Assembly: GCA_029821265.1 (NCBI GenBank)
Contig: JALGTR010000003.1
Location: 1-42,012 of the forward strand
Length of the DNA: 42,012 nt
Direction: 5' to 3'
Origin: Candidatus Zipacnadia bacterium
Lineage (GTDB): Bacteria; Armatimonadota; Zipacnadia; Zipacnadales; UBA5352
The translations under genes and the position numbers were made by a program. Of the stretch, positions 34,747-42,012 are shown one piece after another (the first letter of the stretch is position 1; every line of letters starts with the position of its first letter). The notes below the pieces were generated by a model, which searched no databases, was not told the origin of the DNA, and worked only from the letters and a program-made list of their open reading frames with translations.

Positions 34747-37353
34747 ATGCGGCGCATCACCGCAGTCATTGTGCTTATGGTGGCCATCTCAGCAATGGCC
34801 AGCGCAGAGCAGGCGGAGATGGTGCTTCGCGACGGACAGATGGGGTATTTTGGCGTTGCCGATTTCATGATGTACGCCCCGCCGTCCGTGGCGAACGTCA
34901 ACTACGGCGATTTCGACCACATGAGCACCGGGATCAACCGCTGGAACGAGAGGTACGCGTGCGTCGTGCGCTTCGACCTCTCGCACATCCCGGCAGGCCT
35001 GCAGGTGACCTCCGCTCGACTTCTTCTGCACGCCCGCGACGGAGGCTACCCATACCGCGACCTCGTCGTCACCGCCCGCGCGCTCACCCCCGAGAACGCC
35101 GGCTGGGTCGAGGGCTCCGGCGATGGCACCCGAGTGCCAACCCCCGGCGCCCCCTGCTGGAACTGGCTGGCGTACGACAGCCGTCGTTGGGCCGGCGAGC
35201 CCGGCGCGGCGGCGGCGGGCGTCGATTACAGCACTGACTGGGGCGCCGAGGCGACGGTCCCGCAGGAGGGCGGTGTGGAGGTCGCTTTCGAGCTGCCTCC
35301 CGAGGTCGTTCAAGGCTGGATCGACCGTCCGGCAACGAACGCCGGCATCCGCCTCTACCCCGAGATGGCCCGGGAGCCGGGTGATATTGCGGCATTCGAC
35401 AGCTCGGAGGCCGAGGAGCCCGATCATCGCCCGGCGCTCGCCCTGACTGTCGAGGGAACCGGTGATGCCTTCGCCCGGCTGGAACGATCGCGCGCGACCA
35501 CGATCCTCAGCGAGGCCGAGACCCGGCTTGCGGCCGCCCGTGGCCGATTCGCGCAGTGGGGCCCTCCGGCCGGTATCGAGATGCGCCTCCATCGGCTTAC
35601 GCTGCAGCTGCGGAATGCACGCGCTCGCCTCAATGAGGTCGAAGATCCCGTGGCTCTCGCCCGCTCCGTACTTGAGGGCCAGATCAGAGCGATCGACGCA
35701 CTCAGCCGCCGACTTCCCATTGAGCGTGGCCGCGATTGGGTCGCCACCCAGGGTGGCACGCGCGATTTCGCGCTGGCCGTCGAGTGGCCGACGGTCAAGG
35801 TCTTCCCCGAGGGCGAGCTGTTCAGCGCCGAGTTCGCAACCAGCGCAACCGTGCGACTGGCCCGCAATGAGCACGAGGCGACTCAGATCGTCGTCGTGCC
35901 CCTGCGCGGCGACCTTGAGGGCGTATCCTGGGAGGTCCGCGGCTTCGATACCCCGGGCGTGAGCGTCTCTGTCGCGCCCGTGGGGTTCGTCGAGTCCCAT
36001 CGCCCACAGTTTGCCGATACCTCTCCGCGCACCGACTGGTGGCCCGACCCGATCCTGAGCTTCATGGACGAGGTCGACGTCCAGCGCGGCGATGTCCAGC
36101 CGCTCTGGGTCGATGTCCACGCATTGGAGGACGCTCGCCCGGGTCTTCACCAGGGCGAGGTCGTTGTCCGTCCGCGTGGCGGCGAGGCGCGCAGCGTGCG
36201 CCTGCGGGTCGAGGTCTTCGACTTCGCCCTGCCAACGGAGCAGCATCTGAAGACGATCTGGGGCATGAGCGAGGGCAATTTCGGCAAGTACTACGGTGAG
36301 CGCTATGATGAACGGTTCGCGTGGCGGTATGCCGATATGTTCCTCGACCATCGCATGGCGGTGGCCGATCTCTACCGCACCCAGCCGACCGGCGTCGAGG
36401 GCGAGGACAGCATCTACCACTTCGCCAGTGTCGAGGACCTTCAGCGCCTCAGGCAGCGTGGCTCAGGCTGGTGGAACATCGGCTACGTCCTCGCGCCCGA
36501 GCACGCCCTCAAGCGCGAGCCGTGGAGGGGCATGACCTACGAGGAGTACCTCCAGGACTACGTGCGCATCCTGCGCGGCGAGCTTGAGCGCGTCCGCGCA
36601 TCCGACTGGCCCGAAGACCGCCTCGGGCTGTACTTCCTCGACGAGACACGCAACTTCGAGGCCCTCGCTCGTGCGGCTCAGGTGATGAGCGAGAACTTCC
36701 CCGAGATCCCGCTGATGACCACCGGCTACGACCGCAGCTACGGCACCGAGGAGACCGAGGTCTCGAAGTACCTCGACATCTGGGTGCCGCTGACCCCGCG
36801 CTATCATGAGGATCGCGAGAAAATCGCGCAGGGGCGCAAGCTGGGCAAGCAGGCCTGGTGGTACATCTGCGTCGGCCCGCGCGACCCCGGTGCGCTGAAC
36901 TGGTTTGTGCAGTATCCGGCCATCCGCGCGCGTCTGCTGATGGGCGCGGCCGCCCGCAAGTATCGGACCGACGGCTTCCTGTACTACCGCGTGGCCGGCT
37001 GGTCCGAGAACGACAGGCCGATCACCGGAGGCCCCTACACTGACTGGATCCCGGCCTACCACGCGCAGAGTCTTCCTGATGGCGACGGGCAGATTATCTG
37101 CGCCGGGCCCGACGGCCCGCTGGCGACCGTGCGGCTCGAGAACATCCGCGACGGCCTCGAGGATTACGAATACTGGTGGCTGCTCGACGAGCTGATCGCT
37201 TCAGGCGAGGCGTCTGAGGAGGCGCTGGCCGCTGCCGAGGTGCCGGACACGCTGCTCACAAGCGTCCACGAATACTCCGAGGACCCCGAGCTGCTGGCCG
37301 AGGTCCGCCTGCGGGTGGCCCGAGCGATAGAGGCAATGATGCGGCGCAGGTGA
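34747..37353 (+). CDS. Secreted DUF4091-like glycoside-hydrolase-type protein
   Basis: Signal peptide MRRITAVIVLMVAISAMASAEQ; N-terminal DNRLRE-like beta domain (MSTGINRWNERYACVVRFDLSHIPAGLQVTSARLLLH); C-terminal DGFLYYRVAGWSEND...TVRLENIRDGLEDYEYWWLL. Confidence 0.8.
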   Translation: MRRITAVIVLMVAISAMASAEQAEMVLRDGQMGYFGVADFMMYAPPSVANVNYGDFDHMSTGINRWNERYACVVRFDLSHIPAGLQVTSARLLLHARDGGYPYRDLVVTARALTPENAGWVEGSGDGTRVPTPGAPCWNWLAYDSRRWAGEPGAAAAGVDYSTDWGAEATVPQEGGVEVAFELPPEVVQGWIDRPATNAGIRLYPEMAREPGDIAAFDSSEAEEPDHRPALALTVEGTGDAFARLERSRATTILSEAETRLAAARGRFAQWGPPAGIEMRLHRLTLQLRNARARLNEVEDPVALARSVLEGQIRAIDALSRRLPIERGRDWVATQGGTRDFALAVEWPTVKVFPEGELFSAEFATSATVRLARNEHEATQIVVVPLRGDLEGVSWEVRGFDTPGVSVSVAPVGFVESHRPQFADTSPRTDWWPDPILSFMDEVDVQRGDVQPLWVDVHALEDARPGLHQGEVVVRPRGGEARSVRLRVEVFDFALPTEQHLKTIWGMSEGNFGKYYGERYDERFAWRYADMFLDHRMAVADLYRTQPTGVEGEDSIYHFASVEDLQRLRQRGSGWWNIGYVLAPEHALKREPWRGMTYEEYLQDYVRILRGELERVRASDWPEDRLGLYFLDETRNFEALARAAQVMSENFPEIPLMTTGYDRSYGTEETEVSKYLDIWVPLTPRYHEDREKIAQGRKLGKQAWWYICVGPRDPGALNWFVQYPAIRARLLMGAAARKYRTDGFLYYRVAGWSENDRPITGGPYTDWIPAYHAQSLPDGDGQIICAGPDGPLATVRLENIRDGLEDYEYWWLLDELIASGEASEEALAAAEVPDTLLTSVHEYSEDPELLAEVRLRVARAIEAMMRRR

Positions 37354-37375
37354 GGTGCGACGCGAGGCGGTCTGT

Positions 37376-37969
37376 TCAGCCCTGCCGGCGGCCCGCGGCG
37401 GGCCCGAACACGAGCTCCCCGCCCACCGCCAGCAGCTCATCAAGCGGTGGACCGGCCGTCTGCTCGATATCACAGTGTGACGCGAGGTCGCGGACCAGCG
37501 CCACCATGCTGTCATGTCTCCCGCGTCCGGCGTATTCCACGAGCAGATGCCGCGGGGCTCCGCCCTTTCGCGTGTAGTCGATCTCCATCCAGGCGCGTGA
37601 GATGGTGTCCTGCAGCAGTCCCGGACGGGCGTAGCGAAAGCTCCAGGTGAGCCCGCGAACGCTCGCCAGCGGCACCCACTGACGTCCGCCGAACCACTCG
37701 CGCAGACAGATCTGGGTGTCGCTGACGATCACCGCCGGCATGCTGGCGCTCAGCAACGCGTAGACCCCCATCGCCCCGAACGTCAGCGCCGCCAGTCCCG
37801 CCATGGCAAGGCGATTCTCGTCGCGGAGGTAGTCCACGCGCAGGTGCCCGAACGTCAGCGCTACAGCTAACACCAGCAGCAGGGCCCCGGCCAGATACCC
37901 CAGCGGCGAGCCGGTGCGGTACGCCCTCACCTCGCGCTCGTCGTCCCCTGCAGCGCTCCGTGGTCGCAC
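37376..37969 (-). CDS. Two-TM membrane protein with PH-like domain, unknown function
   Basis: TM segments GYLAGALLLVLAVALTFGHL and LAMAGLAALTFGAMGVYALL; soluble C-terminus. Confidence 0.6.
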   Translation of the reverse strand: MRPRSAAGDDEREVRAYRTGSPLGYLAGALLLVLAVALTFGHLRVDYLRDENRLAMAGLAALTFGAMGVYALLSASMPAVIVSDTQICLREWFGGRQWVPLASVRGLTWSFRYARPGLLQDTISRAWMEIDYTRKGGAPRHLLVEYAGRGRHDSMVALVRDLASHCDIEQTAGPPLDELLAVGGELVFGPAAGRRQG

Positions 37970-38050
37970 TCGCAGGCACTCCCCGGACGCTCAGATGACC
38001 CTCGGATCAGATTACCCCCTCAGCTCCCGGGAGACCTCCCGTACATCACG

Positions 38051-38078
38051 GAGCCGCCGCATTGCGTCACGGCGGCTC
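38051..38078. terminator. Hairpin in the intergenic region downstream of the Gfo/Idh gene (minus)
   Basis: GAGCCGCC-N12-GGCGGCTC, perfect 8-bp stem. Confidence 0.45.
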
Positions 38079-38104
38079 TCACGGGGGTTACACCTGACGG
38101 GGCG

Positions 38105-39097
38105 TCACTCGAGGACGATCGTGCTTCCGACCGCGGCGCTCTCGGCCGCCGCGTTCATGACCCGCAGCACCGGCACCATGTCGTGAATCGTCGCGATCGG
38201 CTCGCGGCCGCTGCTGAAGGCGTCCAGTGTGTCCTCAACGTAGTAGTCGTAGACCTCCAGCCCGTTCATCCCGCCGACGTGCTCGTTCTCGCCGTCGCGG
38301 ATCAGCAGGTCCTCGTCGCCCACGTCGCCCCCAACGTGCAGCGCGTCCGTGGTCACCGAGAAGTATCGCTCGTAGCCCTCAGGGATCGTGTACGCAACCT
38401 CACCCACGCCGATCGCGCCGGTGTCCCTTCCCACCATCATGACCGTGGTGTGGTCCTCGATCTCGGCGTTGCGGAGGCCGTGGCTCCAGCGCGCCGTAAC
38501 CTCGCCGACGTCGTCGATGAGGTAGATGAACAGGTCGATCACGTGGGGCCCGAAGTTGAAGAGCGGACCTCCGCCCGCCTTCTCGGGATCGAGCATCCAC
38601 TCGCAGTGTGTCTCGCGGTACCGCTCTGGACTACCGGCCAGCAGGCGGTAGTAGTAGTGCACCGGCCCGCCCAGCTCTCCCGCCTCGCGCATCTCGCGTA
38701 ACCGCTGCACCACGCCATAGTAGCGGCTTACCAGTGCGACGGAGGTGAACAGATCCTTCTGCTTGGCGCGAGCCGCCACCGGCTGGAGCATCCTCCAGTC
38801 AAGGCCCATTGGCTTCTCCATGTGGAATGGCTGCTCCCGCTGCACGAGCTCAGCGGCGATCTCCGTCATCCGGTCGTGAGATGCCGATGACCACACGATA
38901 TCGCACTCGACCTCGTCAAGCAGCTTCCGGAAGTCCGTATACTGCGGGCAGCCGAGGTTGAACTCGGCCTCGATGCGATCGCAGGCATCCTGCTCAGGGT
39001 CTGAGATCGCGACGATCTCGACATCGCGCTTGAGCAGCGCTGGAAGGTAGAATTCGGCGGCGTGCCAGTGTCCGACTCCGATGAAAGCGACTCTCAT
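38105..39097 (-). CDS. Gfo/Idh/MocA-family oxidoreductase
   Basis: MRVAFIGVGHWHAAEFYLPALLKRDVEIVAISDPEQD; MEKPMGLDW; GGGPLFNFGPHVIDLFIYLI. Confidence 0.9.
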   Translation of the reverse strand: MRVAFIGVGHWHAAEFYLPALLKRDVEIVAISDPEQDACDRIEAEFNLGCPQYTDFRKLLDEVECDIVWSSASHDRMTEIAAELVQREQPFHMEKPMGLDWRMLQPVAARAKQKDLFTSVALVSRYYGVVQRLREMREAGELGGPVHYYYRLLAGSPERYRETHCEWMLDPEKAGGGPLFNFGPHVIDLFIYLIDDVGEVTARWSHGLRNAEIEDHTTVMMVGRDTGAIGVGEVAYTIPEGYERYFSVTTDALHVGGDVGDEDLLIRDGENEHVGGMNGLEVYDYYVEDTLDAFSSGREPIATIHDMVPVLRVMNAAAESAAVGSTIVLE

Positions 39098-41049
39098 TGC
39101 TCTGTCTCCTCGGTCTGGTTGGCTGTATCCGGCGTGGTGTCCTCACTCGCGGCTGGAGGCGGTGCGATGATCGGCTCGTCGCCGCCCAGCCCGCGCAGAT
39201 CGATCTGTGGAGCGTCCTCTCGCGGCGGCGCCGGCAGTTCACGAGGCCTGTCGGACGACTCCGGCCCCGGCCGCTCGTCCAGCGCATCCTGCGCAACCAC
39301 ACGCATGCGCCCGACGCTGCGATCGACGACCTCCTCGGCCTGCTCGTACTCGTGCTTCACAATCAGCTCGCGGGCCTCTTCGAACATCTCCTCCAACTCC
39401 GCAGTGTCGACGTCCGTCTCGTCCCGCAGCCTCGCGTACATCTCCCCGGCAATGCGCATCTTCGTCCGCACGCGCTGCTCAGGCGTCATATCCTCCAGCG
39501 GCGGTCCGCCCCGCTCGCTTGGTTCAACCGGCGAGGTGATCGCTGCCAGCACCTGCCGTGCGATCTCCGCCTGGTTCGCCTGGAACTCATCCTCCGGCAT
39601 CTCCCGCACACGCTTCAGGATTCCGGTGACCCGTGCGGCGATCGCCTCCATCTGCTCCTCTCGCTGCTGCTGTAGGGGGCCCTCCGGGCGCTGGCGCCCC
39701 TGCTGGCCCGAGCGCACCTGCTCCTGGGCCTTCGAGATCGCCGTCGCCATCTGTCGCCGTCGTCCGAGGATCGCCTCCAGCGCGTCCTTCGCCTCAGAGA
39801 GGATGCTGCGGACCTGTTCGGCGTTCTTCTCGCGCACCGCCACCGCCGCGTTCGTCACCGACTCCTGGATCTGCGCCAGGTTGCGCATCTCCGTCTCCAT
39901 GACCTGGTTCATGAGGTTTGCGACGAAACGCAGGAAGCCGAGCTCCGGCGCAACCCGTGGGCCGCCCGGCCGCTGCGTCGGACGGGCCGCCCTCGCGCCG
40001 GCGCCCATCCTGGGCGCCCTCTGCAGCGCCCCAAGGGCCTGATCGATCAGCTGCTCCGCGCGCTCGTAGCGTCCGCGTCTTGCCGCCTGCTCCGACTGCT
40101 GCGCCAGCCTTACGGCCGCGCGCACGTCGCGCCGCTGCTGCTGCGCCCTCTTGAACGCCCCGCCGAAGGTTTCCAGCTTCTGCTTGAGCGTGTCAGGCAC
40201 GCGCTGCTGCCCGTTGTCGCCCATGCCCTGCGCCGCCTGCCTGAGCAGGCTCTCGACCTTCTCTGCGTCTCCGGCCTCTGCAGCCCCCACCATCTCATCC
40301 CGCAGCTTCTCGAGGTCCGCCACCTCCGCCCCCTGCTGCTCGGCCCGCCGGATCGCCACGCTGAAGCCGAAGAACCCCCGCCACAGCTCCTGATGTGCCT
40401 TGAAGAAGTCCTTTGCCGCGGCCGATAGGTCCTGCGCGCGATCGGGCGACGGCAGTTGCGGCTGCCCGCCACCCTCCGCGTCCTGCTCCCGGTCGCTCTC
40501 ACCCGGCATCGGCAGATCCTCGCCCGGGGGCGAGACGGTCTCGGGCGTCCCCAGCGCCTGCAGCGCCTTCTGCACCTCCGACCAGTCCCCCTCATCGACC
40601 GCCCGCTGCAGCCACGCCAGTCGCCGCTTTGACGTATCGCTCGCCTCCGGGCCGGCGTATGCCGCCTCCAGCCGATCGATCGACTGCATCAGCGCCTGGC
40701 CCATCCCCCTCTGCTCGCGGTAGAGCAGCACCGTCGTGATCGTCGTCACGATCCCGATGATCGCCATGACGACGACGAGGGACGCCACGTACGTCGCGGC
40801 TCGCGGCGGCCTCCGATCTCCCGGCGGCTCAGGCAGCTCGCCGTCAGGCGCCGGCAGTTCGTCGGGCAGCGCTGCAGCGTCGGGGCCGTCGTCTTCGGCG
40901 GCCTCCGCCATCCCCGGGGCCTCGCCCATCTCCTCGGAGTCGTGTTCGCCCCCCGGTTGCCACCGCTCCCCGCGCGGCTGCTCCGGCGACAGCCCGTCCT
41001 CGGGCTGCTCCCTCCGCCGGTCGTCGCGGTCATCGTCCAAGACGTTCAC
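39094..41049 (-). CDS. Membrane-anchored Q/E-rich coiled-coil protein with acidic disordered cytoplasmic N-terminus
   Basis: Disordered acidic N-terminus, single TM AATYVASLVVVMAIIGIVTTITTVLLY, long heptad-like charged/Gln-rich regions. Confidence 0.75.
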   Translation of the reverse strand: MNVLDDDRDDRRREQPEDGLSPEQPRGERWQPGGEHDSEEMGEAPGMAEAAEDDGPDAAALPDELPAPDGELPEPPGDRRPPRAATYVASLVVVMAIIGIVTTITTVLLYREQRGMGQALMQSIDRLEAAYAGPEASDTSKRRLAWLQRAVDEGDWSEVQKALQALGTPETVSPPGEDLPMPGESDREQDAEGGGQPQLPSPDRAQDLSAAAKDFFKAHQELWRGFFGFSVAIRRAEQQGAEVADLEKLRDEMVGAAEAGDAEKVESLLRQAAQGMGDNGQQRVPDTLKQKLETFGGAFKRAQQQRRDVRAAVRLAQQSEQAARRGRYERAEQLIDQALGALQRAPRMGAGARAARPTQRPGGPRVAPELGFLRFVANLMNQVMETEMRNLAQIQESVTNAAVAVREKNAEQVRSILSEAKDALEAILGRRRQMATAISKAQEQVRSGQQGRQRPEGPLQQQREEQMEAIAARVTGILKRVREMPEDEFQANQAEIARQVLAAITSPVEPSERGGPPLEDMTPEQRVRTKMRIAGEMYARLRDETDVDTAELEEMFEEARELIVKHEYEQAEEVVDRSVGRMRVVAQDALDERPGPESSDRPRELPAPPREDAPQIDLRGLGGDEPIIAPPPAASEDTTPDTANQTEETEQ

Positions 41050-41915
41050 TTCCCTCTGTCCGTCACTGCTCGCGGCCGAAAGAAATGCGGCAGGACCTCG
41101 AGCATCGTGATCAGATCCAGTCGGTTATGTTCCAGCACCTGCGCTATCCGCCCGGCGTCGCCGGTGTGCACGAAATCATGCCACGCGTCCGGAATCTCAG
41201 CGCCGTCGATATCACCCAGCCGCGACCTGCCGCACAGCCGCCTCTCAAGCGTCTGCAGCCGGCAGTTCTCCAGCTCGTCACGGAAGCGTGCCCGGATCGC
41301 GTGCAGCAGATCAATGTGTGCAGGCGGCTCAGGGCAGTCGCCCAGGCCGTGGTAGATCATCCGCTCGCGGATCATCGGCATATCAAACGAGCGTCCATTG
41401 TACGTCATCAGGACCCGTCGATGGGCCAGCATCTGAGCTGTCGCGGCCAGCACCGCACGCTCCTCGGCATAGTCGCGCGCAAGCATCTGCACCGACAGCG
41501 CCTCAGTCGGCTCGTCGCACTCCCAGAGGATCAGCCCCACCAGGAAGACCGGAGCTGAAGACAGCCCCCCGGTCTCCGTATCGAGCAGGGCCAGCTCCCG
41601 CGGCCGTATCCCACGCAGGTCCGCCAGCGGGCAGTCCTCGCGCTCACCAGCGCAGCGAGCGATCGCCCCGAGCTCCGCCAGCACATCGGATCCGTGTGGC
41701 AGTATCTTCGCCGCCGCGCCCCGCACCAGCCAGTAGCTGCCCGCGTCACATTCGACCTGCTTGCCCGGTGCAAGCTCCTCGATCGGGCCGCTCGGGACCG
41801 CCAGCCGGGGGCCATCCGCAGCCTTAGACGATCGCGGTGCGTCCGCCGATTCCCGAGATCTGCGCGCCTGCTCCGCCAGCCGTCTGCGTGAGAGGCCGGG
41901 CAGCCCGGCGCGCAC
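41046..41915 (-). CDS. RNase H-like / YprB-type exonuclease-domain protein (start uncertain, may extend past the window)
   Basis: ALLDTETGGLSSAPVFLVGLILWE, LMTYNGRSFDMPMIRERM, HNRLDLITMLEVLPHFF; the frame stays open upstream of 41915 toward the window end. Confidence 0.75.
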   Translation of the reverse strand: MRAGLPGLSRRRLAEQARRSRESADAPRSSKAADGPRLAVPSGPIEELAPGKQVECDAGSYWLVRGAAAKILPHGSDVLAELGAIARCAGEREDCPLADLRGIRPRELALLDTETGGLSSAPVFLVGLILWECDEPTEALSVQMLARDYAEERAVLAATAQMLAHRRVLMTYNGRSFDMPMIRERMIYHGLGDCPEPPAHIDLLHAIRARFRDELENCRLQTLERRLCGRSRLGDIDGAEIPDAWHDFVHTGDAGRIAQVLEHNRLDLITMLEVLPHFFRPRAVTDRGK

Positions 41916-42012
41916 CGGCTCCGAACGCGCCGCGGCGTCCTGAGGCCGCCTGTTCGGCGTCTCGCCGGGCCCCTCGTCGATCTGTCTCAGGCGCCTGCGG
42001 AGGCGCTTCGAA

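Noticed and set aside
34789-36420. 543-aa minus-strand ORF opposite the DUF4091-like gene
   Set aside because: Shadow ORF with no start context or domain evidence.
1-42012. CRISPR arrays, transposons, tRNA/rRNA genes, prophage or toxin-antitoxin/defence islands
   Set aside because: No spaced direct-repeat arrays, transposase/integrase ORFs, tRNA cloverleaf sequences or recognisable defence-gene sets were seen.

Overview
This 42 kb, high-GC bacterial chromosomal window is densely coded. Armatimonadota-like ancestry is inferred from a [12 protein letters not shown]-type pseudopilin and many secreted glycan-associated proteins. Left to right it holds: the end of the ribosomal alpha operon (rpsD-rpoA-rplQ-truA-rplM-rpsI); a secreted protein; a minus-strand pair of small envelope ORFs; a sulfate-activation operon (sat-cysC-phosphodiesterase-sugar transferase); nikR, a pseudopilin gene and an ECF-type transporter; an orphan 2-oxoacid dehydrogenase E1 alpha/beta pair with a UroD-like protein; a PHP/DUF3604-like protein; recD2; a GHMP sugar kinase with two tandem phosphohexomutase paralogs; a giant secreted heparinase/beta-propeller protein; ruvC-ruvA-ruvB plus an MBL-fold hydrolase; an OsmC-like protein; a DUF4091-like protein; a PH-like membrane protein; and a Gfo/Idh / coiled-coil / RNase H-like cluster. 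The most interesting signals are: (1) an unannotated 51-aa single-TM ORF (minus, 6269-6424) with a near-consensus sigma70 promoter flanked by two LexA-like palindromes, i.e. a candidate SOS-induced small membrane protein; (2) two 27-bp NikR-type operators with identical 7-N13-7 geometry, the second driving an operon that couples a type IV pseudopilin to an ECF transporter whose S component is not CbiM/NikM-like; (3) a tandem phosphohexomutase pair in which one copy has lost the catalytic serine (TAGHNN against TASHHP). No CRISPR arrays, tRNAs, rRNAs or transposases were seen.
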